Part shown: piece after piece, positions 1 through 11,861 of the stretch
Layout: every line of letters starts with the position of its first letter
How positions within the stretch are numbered: the stretch's first letter is position 1
DNA from: Bradyrhizobium genomosp. I (2014)
GTDB lineage: Bacteria; Pseudomonadota; Alphaproteobacteria; Rhizobiales; Xanthobacteraceae
Assembly (NCBI RefSeq): GCF_000261685.1
Contig: NZ_AJQE01000263.1
Coordinates: 1-58,494 of the forward strand
DNA: 58,494 bases
Reading direction: 5' to 3'
The notes under the pieces: generated by a model
Databases searched by the model: none
Seen by the model: only the letters and a program-made list of their open reading frames with translations
Told to the model about the DNA's origin: nothing
Position numbers and translations under genes: made by a program

Positions 1-163
1 GGTCGTCGTGGCCGGCATGTCGATCGGCACGCTGTTCACCCTGTTCGTGCTGCCGGCGGTCTATGTGGTGCTGGCGACCGACCATCGCGCTGCGGCCGAT
101 TCGGAGCGGAACAAGCAGGTCAACGAGCTCGACCTCGGCTCAAAGGCGCTGCGGCCGACCTGA
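1..163 (+). CDS. RND efflux permease, C-terminal fragment
   Basis: Only the last 54 codons are in the window, read from base 2 to the TGA at 161-163. The fragment shows a final membrane helix (SIGTLFTLFVLPAVYVVLA) and a short charged cytoplasmic tail. That is how AcrB/MexF-type inner-membrane efflux permeases end, and the GTLFTLFVLPAVY stretch is typical of their last helix. Members of the family are proton-driven trimeric exporters that work with a periplasmic adaptor and an outer-membrane channel. The substrate cannot be inferred from this piece. The terminator at 185-219 closes the transcription unit. Confidence 0.8.
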   Translation, partial: VVVAGMSIGTLFTLFVLPAVYVVLATDHRAAADSERNKQVNELDLGSKALRPT

Positions 164-184
164 GGCCGCAAGGCAAGCTGGTCC

Positions 185-219
185 AAGGGCGGTAGCGGTC
201 ATCCGCTGCCGCCCTTTTT
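185..219 (+). terminator. Rho-independent terminator of the RND operon
   Basis: A 14-bp stem (185-198 with 203-216, one G-T wobble) closes a TCAT loop and runs into five T residues at 215-219. It lies 21 bases after the stop codon of the efflux gene. It also argues against a TTG start for the next gene at 218, which would sit in the T tract. Confidence 0.85.
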
Positions 220-292
220 GTTGTGTCCCGGGATAGCCGCTTTTCCGCGCCTGCGAGAGACAAGGTCCGGTCTTCTTGCTAGGTTCCGCGGT

Positions 293-2899
293 ATGAGCCT
301 TTCCGTCCATCCCGATAGCCGGCAAGCGAGGTCTTTGCCGAGCGGAGCTTCGAATGGCGTTGCCTCCGGCGGCCAGGCGGCACGGGGGATCAGAAGCCGG
401 CTGTTCATCAAATATGTGGCGCTGTTCGTGGCGGTCGTTGCTGTCGCCCTGCTTGCGAACGGCCTGTTCGAGGTCGTCTTCTATTACCGCGAGCACAAGG
501 CGGCGCTGATCCGTGTCCAGCATGAGCAGGCCGAGGCCGCCGCGGCCAAGATCGGCCATTTCGTGAAGGAGATCGAGAGCCAGCTCGGCTGGACCACGCA
601 ACTGCCGTGGTCGGCGGGCTCAATCGAGCAGCGCCGATTCGATGCACTGCGTCTCCTGCGCCAAGTCCCCGCCATTACAGAGCTTGCCCAGGCGGATTCG
701 ACCGGTAAGGAGCGGCTGCGCGTTTCGCGGTTGGCGATGGACGCCATCGAGAGCGGGATCGACCTGTCCAGGGATGCCAAGTTCACCGAGGCGGTCGCGC
801 ACAAGATCTATTATGGCCCGGTCTATTTCCGCCGGGAGTCCGAGCCCTACATGACGCTGGCGCTGGCCGGTGTGCGCAAGGATGCCGGCGTCAGCATCGC
901 CGAGGTCAATCTCAAGCTGATCTGGGACCTCGTGTCCCAGATCAAGGTCGGCAAGCACGGGCACGCCTACGTGGTCGGCCCCGAGGGACGCCTGATCGCG
1001 CATCCCGACATCAGCCTGGTCCTGCGCAACACCGATATGTCGAACCTGCCGCAGGTGCGGGCCGCGCTTGCCTCAGGCGGCCTTATGGGCGACGGGCTCT
1101 CCGAGGCGCGCAACATCGAAGGGCAGAAGGTGCTGACCGCGTCGGCGCCGATCGCTCCGCTGCACTGGACCATGTTCGTCGAACTGCCGGTCGAGGAGGC
1201 CTATGCCGCACTCTACGCCGCGTTGCAACGGCTCGCGATCGTGCTGCTCGCGGCATCGATCTTTGCCGTGCTCGCCGGGATATTCCTGGCACGTCGCATG
1301 GTCGGGCCCATCCAGGCGCTGCGCAGCGGCGCCGAAAGGATCGGCGGCGGCGACTTCTCCCAGCGCATCTCGATCCGGACCGGCGACGAACTCGAAGGCC
1401 TTGCCGATCAGTTCAACGACATGGGTGCGCGCTTGCAGGAATCCTATGCCGACCTCGAAAACAAGGTCGAACGGCGAACTGCGGAATTGAGCGAGTCCTT
1501 GCAGCAGCAGACGGCGACCGCCGATGTGCTGAAGGTCATCAGCCGTTCGGCGTTTGATCTGCAGACCGTCCTGAACACGCTGGTCGGATCGGCCGCCCGC
1601 TTGTGCGACGCCGACGAGGGGACGATCTTTCGGCCTCGCGACGGCGTTTTCTATTTGGCGGCAAGCTGCGGGCTCGACGCGGAGCAGGAAAGCAAGCTTC
1701 GGACCTTCGCGTCCGTACCGGAGCGCGGGAGTGTGGTCGGACGCACGTTGCTTGATGGCAGGACGGTCCATGTTCCCGACGTGCAGGCCGACCCAAACTA
1801 TGCCCCCTCGGCCGCGCGACGGCGTTCCAACGTGCGTACGATGCTCGGTGTCCCCCTCCTTCGGGAGGGGACACCGATCGGCGTGTTCGTCCTGACGCGG
1901 CATATGGTACGGCCCTTCAGCGACAAGCAAATAGAACTCGCTACGACCTTTGCGGATCAGGCCCTTATCGCGATCGAGAATGTCCGATTGTTCGAGGAGG
2001 TTCAGGAACGCACGACAGAACTGTCGCGATCCCTCGACGATCTGCGCACCGCGCAGGACCGCCTGGTCCAGACGGAGAAGCTTGCCTCGCTCGGCCAGCT
2101 TACCGCGGGGATCGCTCATGAGATCAAGAACCCGCTCAACTTCGTCAACAATTTCTCGGCTCTCTCGACCGAGTTGATCGACGAGCTCAACGAGGCCCTG
2201 CAATCCGCCGCGCTCGACGGCAAGACGAAGGAGGAGATCGAGGAGCTGACCGGCACGCTCAAGGGCAACCTCGAAAAGGTGGTGCAGCACGGCAAGCGCG
2301 CCGATTCCATCGTCCGGAACATGCTGCTGCATTCGCGCGAGGGCTCCGGCGAACATCGCGCCGCCGACATCAATGCCGTCGTGGAGGAAAGCCTCAATCT
2401 GGCCTATCACGGCGCGCGCGCCGAGCGGCCGGCCTTCAACGTCACGCTCCAGCGCGAGCTCGACCCGGCCGCCGGTATGGTCGATATCTATCCGCAGGAG
2501 ATCACGCGCGTCTTCCTCAACCTGATCTCCAACGGCTTCTATGCCACTGCCAAGCGCAAGGAGAGCGCGGGCGACGCCTTCGAGCCGACCTTGCGCGCCG
2601 CGACGAAGAACCTCGGCGACAAGGTCGAGATCCGGATCCGTGATAACGGCACCGGGATTCCGTCCGAGGTGAAGGAGAAGATGTTCAATCCCTTTTTCAC
2701 GACCAAGCCGGCCGGCGAGGGGACCGGGCTCGGTCTTTCGATGAGTCATGACATCGTGGTGAAACAACACGGCGGGACGATCGACGTGAACACCACACCC
2801 GGTGTATTCACCGAATTCGTCATCACCTTGCCGCGGACGATGACACCGGGCAGCACGACCGGTAGTACAGCTGGCAGTACACTTGGAGGCGAGTCTTGA
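293..2899 (+). CDS. membrane sensor histidine kinase (HAMP-GAF-HisKA-HATPase)
   Basis: Sensor of a two-component system, about 868 residues from ATG 293. Order seen: first membrane helix (about 37-60), a periplasmic cache-like region (about 60-310), second helix (about 312-336), HAMP linker and coiled coil (about 337-415), a GAF domain (about 421-565), HisKA with the phospho-acceptor His609 in [12 protein letters not shown], then HATPase_c with NLISNGF (N box), DNGTGIP (G1) and GTGLGLS (G2). The frame stays open upstream to a TTG at 218, but that codon lies inside a terminator. The stop overlaps the next gene by 4 bp, so the receivers downstream are the likely phosphotransfer partners. The ligand is unknown; two sensing modules, periplasmic and GAF, suggest that two inputs are integrated. 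Confidence 0.88.
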   Translation: MSLSVHPDSRQARSLPSGASNGVASGGQAARGIRSRLFIKYVALFVAVVAVALLANGLFEVVFYYREHKAALIRVQHEQAEAAAAKIGHFVKEIESQLGWTTQLPWSAGSIEQRRFDALRLLRQVPAITELAQADSTGKERLRVSRLAMDAIESGIDLSRDAKFTEAVAHKIYYGPVYFRRESEPYMTLALAGVRKDAGVSIAEVNLKLIWDLVSQIKVGKHGHAYVVGPEGRLIAHPDISLVLRNTDMSNLPQVRAALASGGLMGDGLSEARNIEGQKVLTASAPIAPLHWTMFVELPVEEAYAALYAALQRLAIVLLAASIFAVLAGIFLARRMVGPIQALRSGAERIGGGDFSQRISIRTGDELEGLADQFNDMGARLQESYADLENKVERRTAELSESLQQQTATADVLKVISRSAFDLQTVLNTLVGSAARLCDADEGTIFRPRDGVFYLAASCGLDAEQESKLRTFASVPERGSVVGRTLLDGRTVHVPDVQADPNYAPSAARRRSNVRTMLGVPLLREGTPIGVFVLTRHMVRPFSDKQIELATTFADQALIAIENVRLFEEVQERTTELSRSLDDLRTAQDRLVQTEKLASLGQLTAGIAHEIKNPLNFVNNFSALSTELIDELNEALQSAALDGKTKEEIEELTGTLKGNLEKVVQHGKRADSIVRNMLLHSREGSGEHRAADINAVVEESLNLAYHGARAERPAFNVTLQRELDPAAGMVDIYPQEITRVFLNLISNGFYATAKRKESAGDAFEPTLRAATKNLGDKVEIRIRDNGTGIPSEVKEKMFNPFFTTKPAGEGTGLGLSMSHDIVVKQHGGTIDVNTTPGVFTEFVITLPRTMTPGSTTGSTAGSTLGGES

Positions 2900-3285
2900 A
2901 CGTTTACATCCTGGTCGTCGATGACGAGCCCGACGTCGAGGCGCTGTTCCGGCAGCAGTTCCGGCGCGACCTGCGCGCCGGCCGCTTCCAGATGGAGTTC
3001 GCTCTCTCGGCTCCCGAGGCGCTCGAGCGCGCCGCCGAGGTTCGCGATCCCTCGCTGATCCTGATCCTGTCCGATATCAACATGCCCGGCATGAGCGGGC
3101 TCGACATGCTGCCGAAGGTGCGTGCCGCACATCCGGACGTTCCGGTCATCATGATCACAGCCTATGGCGACGCCGAGACGCGCCGAAAGGCGATCGAGCG
3201 CGGCGCGGTCGGGCTCCTCACCAAGCCGATCGATTTCGTGCTGCTGCGGCAGGAGATCGACACGAGGCTCGAGCAAGCCGCATGA
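2896..3285 (+). CDS. single-domain response regulator (CheY-like)
   Basis: A stand-alone receiver of 129 residues with no output domain. It has the acidic pair in VVDDEPD, the phospho-acceptor Asp in [11 protein letters not shown], the switch residue in MITAYGD and the conserved Lys in LTKPIDF. Translation starts at TTG 2896 and overlaps the kinase stop (TTGA), so the two are probably translationally coupled. The end overlaps the cyclase gene in an ATGA. With no output domain it may act as a phosphate shuttle or sink between the kinase and the receiver-cyclase, or may bind a target protein; the sequence does not decide. Confidence 0.88.
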   Translation: MNVYILVVDDEPDVEALFRQQFRRDLRAGRFQMEFALSAPEALERAAEVRDPSLILILSDINMPGMSGLDMLPKVRAAHPDVPVIMITAYGDAETRRKAIERGAVGLLTKPIDFVLLRQEIDTRLEQAA

Positions 3286-4532
3286 CTGCGACCATCCTCT
3301 TCGTCGATGACGAGCCGGACCTCGAGGCGCTGATCCTGCAGAAATTCCGCAGGCAGATTCGCGATGGACAGTTCGCTCTCATATTCGCGCGCGACGGCTT
3401 GGAGGCGCTGGAGTCGCTCGAGCAGAACCCGCATGTCGACATGGTGGTTTCCGACATCAACATGCCGCGGATGGACGGGCTGTCGCTGCTGGCGAAGCTC
3501 CAGGAAGCCGAGGACAAGAAATCGACCATCATCGTCTCGGCCTATGGCGACATGAGCAACATCCGTGTCGCCATGAACCGCGGCGCGTTCGACTTCCTGA
3601 CCAAGCCGATCGACTTCGCCGATCTGGAGACCACGATCGAGAAGACCATTCGTCATGTCGAGATGCTGCGCGACGTGCGGCGGCGCCAGATGGAAGCCGA
3701 GCGCGCCCATGCCTCGCTGTCGCGTTTCTTCTCGCCGGAGATCGCAAGGCGCCTGGCGGCGGATGTCGACGGCGACGGCATGGAGGTGCAGTGGCGCGAT
3801 GTCGCCACCCTCTTCACCGACATCACCGGCTTTACCTCGCTGGTCGAGTCCGCGGCCCCGCAGACGCTGGGCGAGCTTCTCAACGAGTATGTCGGCGGCA
3901 TGACCGAGATCGTCTTCGCTCATGAGGGGACGGTCGCCAAGATCATCGGCGATGCGATCCAGGTGCTGTTCAATGCACCAGGCGACCAGCCGGACTATGC
4001 GACGCGTGCAGTTGCCTGCGCTCATGACCTCGACGCCTGGGCGGAGGACTTTTCGGCGCGCTGGAAGGCGAGAGGCGTGAATTTCGGGGCCACCCGCATC
4101 GGTGCCCATGCTGGTCCCGCGCTGGTCGGCAATTTCGGCGGCAACCGCTTTTTCGACTACACGGCCTATGGCGACACCGTCAATACGGCGGCGCGGCTGG
4201 AAGCCGCCAACAAGCATCTGGGAACGCGCATCTGCGTCAGTGCCAGCGTGGCAAAGGCGGCTGCGAACTTCCATGGTCGGCCCGTGGGCGACCTGATGCT
4301 GCGTGGACGCAGCGAGCCGCTGCGCGCGTTCGAACCGTTGCCCGAGGCGAAATTCGAAGCCCCGGAGACGGCGCAATATTCCGAAGCTTTTGCCAAGATG
4401 GAGGCCGGCGATGCCGCGGCCATGCCGGCCTTTGCCGCGCTGGTCGGGATGCATGCCGACGATCCGCTGGCCGGTTTTCACCTGAGGCGTCTGCTCAACG
4501 GCGCCAAAGGCATTCGCATGCAATTGGAATAG
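3282..4532 (+). CDS. receiver domain fused to class III adenylate cyclase
   Basis: A 416-residue response regulator whose output is a nucleotide cyclase. Residues 1-125 are a receiver (FVDDEPD; Asp in [11 protein letters not shown]; Lys in LTKPIDF), followed by a short helical linker and a class III catalytic domain (about 165-340). Metal-binding Asp180 (LFTDITGF) and Asp224 ([11 protein letters not shown]) are present, as are the transition-state Asn301 and Arg305 (VNTAARLE). Lys220 and Asp292 at the base-recognition sites point to ATP rather than GTP, so cAMP is the inferred product. Phosphorylation by the upstream kinase would then control cAMP synthesis. The ~75-residue tail after the cyclase core matches no domain I recognise. 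Confidence 0.88.
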   Translation: MTATILFVDDEPDLEALILQKFRRQIRDGQFALIFARDGLEALESLEQNPHVDMVVSDINMPRMDGLSLLAKLQEAEDKKSTIIVSAYGDMSNIRVAMNRGAFDFLTKPIDFADLETTIEKTIRHVEMLRDVRRRQMEAERAHASLSRFFSPEIARRLAADVDGDGMEVQWRDVATLFTDITGFTSLVESAAPQTLGELLNEYVGGMTEIVFAHEGTVAKIIGDAIQVLFNAPGDQPDYATRAVACAHDLDAWAEDFSARWKARGVNFGATRIGAHAGPALVGNFGGNRFFDYTAYGDTVNTAARLEAANKHLGTRICVSASVAKAAANFHGRPVGDLMLRGRSEPLRAFEPLPEAKFEAPETAQYSEAFAKMEAGDAAAMPAFAALVGMHADDPLAGFHLRRLLNGAKGIRMQLE

Positions 4533-4541
4533 GAGTCCGTC

Positions 4542-5288
4542 ATGACGCGTGAATTCTCCGCCGGCAACTATCGTTTCATCCCATCCGTGTTCCAGTATTC
4601 CGCCGGCGCCGCCGCGGATGAGGGCTACGAGATCGAGCGCGTCCGGTTCGACCGCCTGGTACCGCTCGCGGAAGGATTTGCGCGGGCCGCAAAATACATC
4701 CAGGAGGCGGGGCGTTCGCTGACCGCATTCTGTGCCTGCGAGCTGCGCTCACCGGCGGCGTTCAGCGAGGAAGGCTTCCGCGCGTTCAATTTGCACTACG
4801 TGAAGACGCTGTCGGAATGGGGCATCTTCGACGGGACCACCAATCCGGTGGCGCGCAGCAATGTGTGTCCGGAGATCGAGCCGCCCTCAGAGCCGTCCTT
4901 CTACGCATTCTCCTTCACGCGCCCGACCCACTCGAAAGCACCATCGTTTGTGATTGCCGGTGGCGCCGAGGCCCGTGAAGGCAGTGGGACCTATGTCGAG
5001 CGCACCGTGCGCTACCGCGACCTCAGTCCGGAAGGCCTGCGGGAGAAGGTTCGCTTCACCACGACCTCGCAAATGGAGGCCCGGATGGCCGCCTTCGGCT
5101 TCGGCTGGAAGGATACGACCGGCGTTCAGGCCTATTCCGTGCACGACTTTCACCACGCGCTGGTCGACGAACTGGTCCGCCGCGGCGCATTGCGCTCCGG
5201 CTTGACCTGGCATTTTGCCCGGCCGCCGGTGGTCGACCTGGAATACGAGATGGATTGCCGGCGGGTGATGCGGGAAGTGGTGATCTGA
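4542..5288 (+). CDS. uncharacterised soluble protein, possibly CnbZ-like deaminase
   Basis: A 248-residue protein starting 9 bp after the cyclase stop, with AGGAG upstream of the ATG, so it belongs to the signalling operon. It has no signal peptide or membrane segment. Landmarks are NYRFIPSVFQYSAG near the N-terminus, CACELRSPAAF at about 64-74, a GTTNPVARSNVCPE stretch near 105, and a C-terminal half with VHDFHHALVDELVRRG. The N-terminal pattern recalls proteins labelled 2-amino-5-chloromuconate deaminase (CnbZ) in databases, but that is from memory and unverified. It could equally be a RidA-like enamine deaminase relative. Its place beside a cAMP-producing regulator is unexplained. Confidence 0.6.
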   Translation: MTREFSAGNYRFIPSVFQYSAGAAADEGYEIERVRFDRLVPLAEGFARAAKYIQEAGRSLTAFCACELRSPAAFSEEGFRAFNLHYVKTLSEWGIFDGTTNPVARSNVCPEIEPPSEPSFYAFSFTRPTHSKAPSFVIAGGAEAREGSGTYVERTVRYRDLSPEGLREKVRFTTTSQMEARMAAFGFGWKDTTGVQAYSVHDFHHALVDELVRRGALRSGLTWHFARPPVVDLEYEMDCRRVMREVVI

Positions 5289-5303
5289 TCCGTCGACGGT
5301 CGC

Positions 5304-5332
5304 TCTTCACTTCTGTGGGGCAGAGGTGAAGA
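5304..5332. terminator. hairpin between convergent operons
   Basis: A 12-bp stem (5304-5315 with 5321-5332, one G-T wobble) with a TGGGG loop lies between two converging genes. There is no long T tract on either side, so it is a candidate bidirectional terminator or 3'-end stabiliser rather than a classical terminator. Confidence 0.5.
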
Positions 5333-5351
5333 TCGCGGTTCTGATCCAACT

Positions 5352-6236
5352 TCAGCGCTGCCGCGGATCGAGCGCGTCGCGGAGGCCGTCGCCGAGCAGA
5401 TTCAGCGACAGCACCACGAGGAAGATCGCAAGTCCCGGCCAGATCGCCATCCACGGCGCCTGGGTCAGGAAGCGTTGCGCGGCGTTGAGCATGCTGCCCC
5501 AGGATGGCGCGGGCGGCTGCTGGCCGAGGCCGAGGAAGGACAGGGCGGCTTCCGCGATGATGGCGGCGGCGATCGAGAGTGTCGCCTGCACCAGCAGCGC
5601 CGGCAGGATGTTCGGCAGGATATGGGAGAACGCGATCCGCCAAGGCGGATTGCCGAGGGCGCGCGCCGCCTCGACATAGTCCTCGGCCTTGACGACCAGC
5701 ACCTGGCCGCGGGTCAGGCGGATGAAGATCGGGGTCGCCGAGATGCCGATCGCGATCATGGCATTGCCGAGGCTTGGACCGAGGAACGCGGCGAGCGCAA
5801 TCGCCAGGATCAGGAACGGGCAGGCCAGCATCGCGTCCGTGATCCGGCTGATCAGCGCATCGACGAAGCCGCCGCGATATCCGGCGAGGAGACCGAGCGG
5901 CACGCCGACGCCGAGCGCGATCGCCACCGAGATGAGGCCCGCGAGCAGAGAGGCGCGGGCGCCGTAGACGACGCGGCTGAGGATGTCGCGGCCGAGCTCG
6001 TCGGTGCCGAACCAGTGGGTTGTGGTCGGCGGCTTGCGCACCAGGCTCCAGCTCGTCGCGACGGGATCATAGGGCACGACGAGCGACGCGAGGGCCGCAA
6101 GGAGAATGAATGCCGTGATCACGACGAGCCCGAACACCGCTGCCTTGCGCTTGAACAGCCGCCGCCGCGCGCGGCGAGCAGGGCTATCCAGCTCATAGGC
6201 TTGCGTGACGGGACTGGGCAGCGCGGCGTCGGTCAT
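5352..6236 (-). CDS. peptide ABC transporter permease, DppC/OppC type
   Basis: A 294-residue inner-membrane permease. An N-terminal cytoplasmic segment rich in Arg (RRARRRLFKRK) precedes helix 1 (VFGLVVITAFILLAALASLV), followed by the OppC N-terminal signature (WFGTDELGRDILSRVVYG). The EAA loop that contacts the ATPase is visible as EAARALGNPPWRIAFSHILPN, one residue over 20 if written whole, so note the core EAARALG-x8-HILPN. The C-terminus (NLLGDGLRDALDPRQR) is typical. It pairs with the DppB-type gene immediately upstream (3 bp gap) to form the channel of the second transporter in this cluster. It is the last gene of the block. Confidence 0.92.
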   Translation of the reverse strand: MTDAALPSPVTQAYELDSPARRARRRLFKRKAAVFGLVVITAFILLAALASLVVPYDPVATSWSLVRKPPTTTHWFGTDELGRDILSRVVYGARASLLAGLISVAIALGVGVPLGLLAGYRGGFVDALISRITDAMLACPFLILAIALAAFLGPSLGNAMIAIGISATPIFIRLTRGQVLVVKAEDYVEAARALGNPPWRIAFSHILPNILPALLVQATLSIAAAIIAEAALSFLGLGQQPPAPSWGSMLNAAQRFLTQAPWMAIWPGLAIFLVVLSLNLLGDGLRDALDPRQR

Positions 6237-6239
6237 GGG

Positions 6240-7181
6240 CTAGCCTCGCAGCCGCGGATTGACCAGGATATAGGCGACGTCGGCGACAAGGTTCAGCGTG
6301 ATGTAGACGGTGGCGGTCACCAGCACGACGCCCTGCACCACCGCATAGTCGCGGTTGAAGACGGCGTCCACGATCAGCTTGCCGAATCCGGGAATGGAGA
6401 AGATCTGTTCGGTCAGCACCGCACCTGACAGCAGCGTGCCGAGTTCGAGCGCGCCGAGTGTGATCACGGGCGTCAGCGCATTGCGCATCGCGTGCTTGAG
6501 GATGACCGAGCGCTCGGAGAGGCCCTTCGCCCGCGCGGTGCGGACATAGTCGCTTTCCAGCACCTGGAGCATGGCGCTGCGCGTATGCCGCATCAGGATC
6601 GCGGAAATCGCATTGCCGAGCACGAACGCCGGCATGATGGTGGCGGCCAGGCTCGCGCGCCAGTCCTCGGTCAGCGGCACGTAGCCGGAGGCGGGCAGCC
6701 AGCCGAGCTTGATCGAGAACAGGAAGATCAGGAGGATTCCGAGCCAGAAATTCGGCGTCGAGATGCCCCACAGCGCAAACAGATTGGCGCCATAGTCCCA
6801 GGCCGTGCCCTTCTTCACCGCGGAGACGATGCCGGCGGGAATGCCGATGAAGAACGCGATCAGGATCGCCATCGAGCCGAGCTGCAGCGTCACCGGCAGC
6901 TTCTGCGCGATCAGCTCGCGCACCGGCATCTTGTTGCGCAGCGACTCGCCGAAATTGCCCGTCAGCACGCCCTTGAGCCAATAGACGTATTGCACGGGGA
7001 TCGGCTGATCGAGCTTGTACTGCTGGCGGATCTGCTCGATCACCGCGGGATCGCGCTCCTCGCCGGCCATCACCAGCGCGGGATCGCCCGGCAGCAATTG
7101 CTGCAGCGAGAAGATCAGCACCGACACGAAGAACAGCGTCGGCACGATCTGCGCGATGCGGCGGGCGAGGAAGTTCAGCAT
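6240..7181 (-). CDS. peptide ABC transporter permease, DppB/OppB type
   Basis: A 313-residue permease with about six membrane helices. It starts MLNFLARRIAQIVPTLFFV, the usual DppB opening. The frame remains open upstream to 7244, but those codons fall inside a palindromic repeat, so ATG 7181 is chosen even though no strong ribosome-binding site is evident. The EAA loop reads VRTARAKGLSERSVILKHA and is followed by MRNALTPVITLGA, as in the family. It works with the DppC-type partner at 5352-6236. It is separated from the binding-protein gene upstream by a ~130-bp palindromic element, which may lower or uncouple its expression. Confidence 0.92.
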   Translation of the reverse strand: MLNFLARRIAQIVPTLFFVSVLIFSLQQLLPGDPALVMAGEERDPAVIEQIRQQYKLDQPIPVQYVYWLKGVLTGNFGESLRNKMPVRELIAQKLPVTLQLGSMAILIAFFIGIPAGIVSAVKKGTAWDYGANLFALWGISTPNFWLGILLIFLFSIKLGWLPASGYVPLTEDWRASLAATIMPAFVLGNAISAILMRHTRSAMLQVLESDYVRTARAKGLSERSVILKHAMRNALTPVITLGALELGTLLSGAVLTEQIFSIPGFGKLIVDAVFNRDYAVVQGVVLVTATVYITLNLVADVAYILVNPRLRG

Positions 7182-7191
7182 GATGCGGCTT

Positions 7192-7319
7192 GTGTCCCGG
7201 GCGCAGCGCAACATGCAATGTTGCGCTGCTGAACCGGGACCCAATGGCCGCGGTTTGCTGCTGCTGTGGGTCCCGGCTCTGCGGAGCAGCGCTTATGCGC
7301 TGCGCCGCGTCCGGGACAC
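7192..7319. repeat. double-hairpin palindromic repeat, family A copy 1
   Basis: The outer ends pair (GTGTCCCGG at 7192 with CCGGGACAC at 7311-7319). Inside are two hairpins; the first has GCAGCGCAACAT paired with ATGTTGCGCTGC. Copies with the same plan lie at 10006-10137, 31604-31730 and 55462-55593. This copy sits between the binding-protein gene and the permease gene of one operon, where such hairpins often protect upstream mRNA. Confidence 0.8.
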
Positions 7320-7341
7320 GCCATCGTCGTCATCAGATCTG

Positions 7342-8852
7342 TCACTTGAACTTCAGTCCGACCACGCGCACGAGGCCATCGGGCATCTGCCGGTAACCGT
7401 CGAGCTTCTTGGTGTGCGCGATCAGGAGCGTGCGGTGATAGATGTAGATGATCGGCAGGTCGTCGAGCAGGATCTTGGTCAGCTTGGCGTAGATCGCCTT
7501 GCGCTCGTCGACGTTGGATGTCGCTCGCCCCTCTTCCAGCAGCTTGTCGGCGTCTGGGTTGGAATAACCTCCGTCATTCTGCGGCGCCTTGCTGCGCATG
7601 AAGATGTAGGAATTGCCGTCGGGATCGATCCGGCCGCTCCAGGGGATCTGAAACACCTGGAATTCGCCGGCCTGGGCTGCTTGAAGGTGGTCGCAAATTC
7701 GACGGCGCGGATCTTGATGCCGAAGCCGGCTTCGGCGGCCATGGACTGCACGACCTGGGCGACGGCCTCGTACTCGGTGCCCTTGGGGACCATGTAGTCG
7801 ATGGTCACGGGGAGGCTGACGCCGGCCTCCTTCAGCAGTGCTTTGGCCTTGGCGATGTCGCGGCCCGGAACGGGGAAAGACTTCTGATAATACGGATGCG
7901 TCGGGCTGACCCACTGATTGCCTGGGGTGAACTCGCCGTTGAACACGACCTGGTTGATGGCCTCGCGATCGATCGACAGGCTGAGCGCCTGGCGCACCTT
8001 CGCCGACTGGCTGAGCGGTCCCTTGGCTTTGTCGTTGGCGATGTTGATCGTGAGGCCTTGATAGCCGAGCTCGGGCGCGGTCGACAGCACGAGCCGGGGA
8101 TCGGCGCGAACGTCCTTGATGTCGGTGGCGAGCACGCGTTCGATCAGGTCGAGCGCGCCGGATTTCAGATTGGCGAGGCGCACGGTGGCGTCGACGATCG
8201 GCTGGAACACGATGCGGTCGATGTGGATGTTGTCCTTGTTCCAGTAGTCGGCGAATTTCTCGAATACCATGCGGTCCTGCTGGACGCGCTCGACGAATTT
8301 GTAGGGACCGGCGCAGACCGGATGCAGGCCGAACTTGTCACCGGCCTCCTTCGCAGCCTTGGGCGAGACCATCATGCCGGAGCGGTCGGTGAGCTGGGTG
8401 ATCAGCGGCGAGTACGGCGTCTTCAGCACCAGCTTGATCGTGAGGGGATCGACCACCTCGACATGGTCGACGCTGGCGAGCTCCGACTTGCGGAACGAGG
8501 TCGGCAGCGTCATGTGACGCTCGATCGAGAATTTTGCGGCTTCCGCGTCGAGCGGCTCGCCATCGTGGAACTTGACGTTTGGCCGAAGCTTGATCGTCAT
8601 GGCCTTGCCGTCGGCCGATGTCTCGTAGGACAACGCCAGCTGCGGCACGATATTGAGCTTCTCGTCGATGTCGAATAGCTTGTCACAGAACGCGGAGAAG
8701 ACGATGCGGCCGACATAAGTGCGGCCGATGCTGGGATCGAGGATGTCGGGGTCTTCGGCGATGCCGATGCGAAGCGTGGTCTGCGACTGGGCCGTGCCCG
8801 CGAGCGACGTCAGCAATGCCGACGCCAGGATTGTCAAGCGCATCAAGCTCAT
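7342..8852 (-). pseudogene. peptide ABC transporter binding protein, frameshifted
   Basis: Periplasmic solute-binding protein of the SBP_5 (DppA/OppA) family in two frames. The N-terminal part, from ATG 8852, has a signal peptide (MSLMRLTILASALLTSLAG, cleavage near AQS-QT) and family landmarks (RIGIAEDPDILDPS, LRPNVKFHDGEPLDAEA). At about 7677-7679 the frame breaks after FATTFKQ. The downstream frame continues with AGEFQVFQIPWSGRIDPDG and ends ...VVGLKFK at 7342. Restoring one base in the GGGC run rejoins a ~503-residue protein of normal length. Either the gene is recently inactivated or this is a sequencing error in a short homopolymer. The second ATG (8843) is an alternative start. Confidence 0.8.
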
Positions 8853-8869
8853 CGTTCTCAACCTCTGTT

Positions 8870-9979
<1,110 letters not shown>

Positions 9980-10005
9980 TGTTTGCACACCCCACGAAAT
10001 CCGGT

Positions 10006-10137
10006 CTCGTGTCCCGGGCGCAGCGCAATACGGAGTATTGCGACGCTGAACCGGGACCCAGCTCTTCGCCACATGGGCCCCGTTTCAGCGGTGCACCACT
10101 GCGCTTCGCTTGTGCTGCACCGCGCCCGGGGCACGAG
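10006..10137. repeat. double-hairpin palindromic repeat, family A copy 2
   Basis: Outer arms of 16 bp (10006-10021 with 10122-10137, one wobble) enclose two hairpins. The plan matches the copy at 7192-7319. It lies between two ATPase genes of the same operon, in a 175-bp gap that holds nothing else. Confidence 0.8.
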
Positions 10138-10154
10138 AGGAGATAGCAGCGCCA

Positions 10155-11140
<986 letters not shown>

Positions 11141-11144
<4 letters not shown>

Positions 11145-11851
11145 GACCGCCTTGCGCGCGCTGCTGCGATGCTGGCATCGATGACGCTGCGATCGGTGTT
11201 GCCGGCCGGGTTCTGCCGCGTCGGCATGGAGGCGCGGAAGTGCACCCAGAGCTCGTGGCTGACTTGCTCGAGTCGTTCGACCTCGCCGAGCGGATCGGGA
11301 TGGTCGTCGGCGCGAACGTCCAGCGCCGGCCATTCCTCCTCGCCGTGGATCAGCAGCGCGGCGGACTGCTTGCCCCGCTTGTCGCCGCCGGCGGCCTCGC
11401 CCGCACGCATCGCCGCGAGCAGACGGCGCGGGAAGGGCAGGCTGTCGTTGGCAATGTAGGTCCTTGCGGTCTCGTCGAGCACGTCGGCGCAGGCGAGCAT
11501 GTTGCCGGCGACCGAGAAGCCGCTGCCTGCGATGTGGCCGCACCAGTCGACGCAGTCGCCCCCTGTATGCGCGGCGATCTCGCCGCTGGCATCCATGATG
11601 TGGACCTGGCGGCTTTCGCGGCCGTCATCGGTCGCAAGCAGGGTGGCGAGCACATCGTGCGCATTGAGGCCTTCGCGCAGCAGCTTGACGCCGTCGATGC
11701 CGTAGTAGGGGTTGACGAAGGCCTGCGTGGCGATGGCGCCGAGGCCGGCGGCAATGTACGGGACCCGTGCGCCGACGGCGAAGAAGCGAGTGGCGACAGC
11801 AATGCCGAAATGGCCGGTGGCAGGATCGCGTGCGATAATCGACCAGGTCAT
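11141..11851 (-). CDS. DUF1028 family protein, putative Ntn-type hydrolase
   Basis: A 236-residue protein starting MTWSIIARDPATGHFGIAVATRF, which is the DUF1028 opening. Also visible are ATQAFVNPYYGIDG, GGDCVDWCGHIAG and the conserved N-terminal block with GVKLLREG. DUF1028 proteins are predicted to have an Ntn-hydrolase-like fold and are often found beside gamma-glutamyltransferase-like and peptide transporter genes, as here; no reaction is established to my knowledge. It begins 10 bp after the gamma-glutamyltransferase stop and overlaps the next ATPase gene, so all three are probably cotranslated. The inferred role is a second amidohydrolase acting on imported gamma-glutamyl or related peptides. 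Residues 215-236 (NPAGNTDRSVIDASIAAAR) are less conserved. Confidence 0.85.
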
Positions 11852-11861
11852 TGGCTGCCTT

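Noticed and set aside
218..292. TTG start at 218 for the sensor kinase
   Set aside because: It lies in the T tract of the preceding terminator, and the added residues show no conserved character. ATG 293 is more plausible.
7192..7319. Palindromic repeats as insertion sequences or transposon ends
   Set aside because: No transposase frame, no target-site duplication visible, and the internal structure is two hairpins; they look like REP/BIME-type elements.
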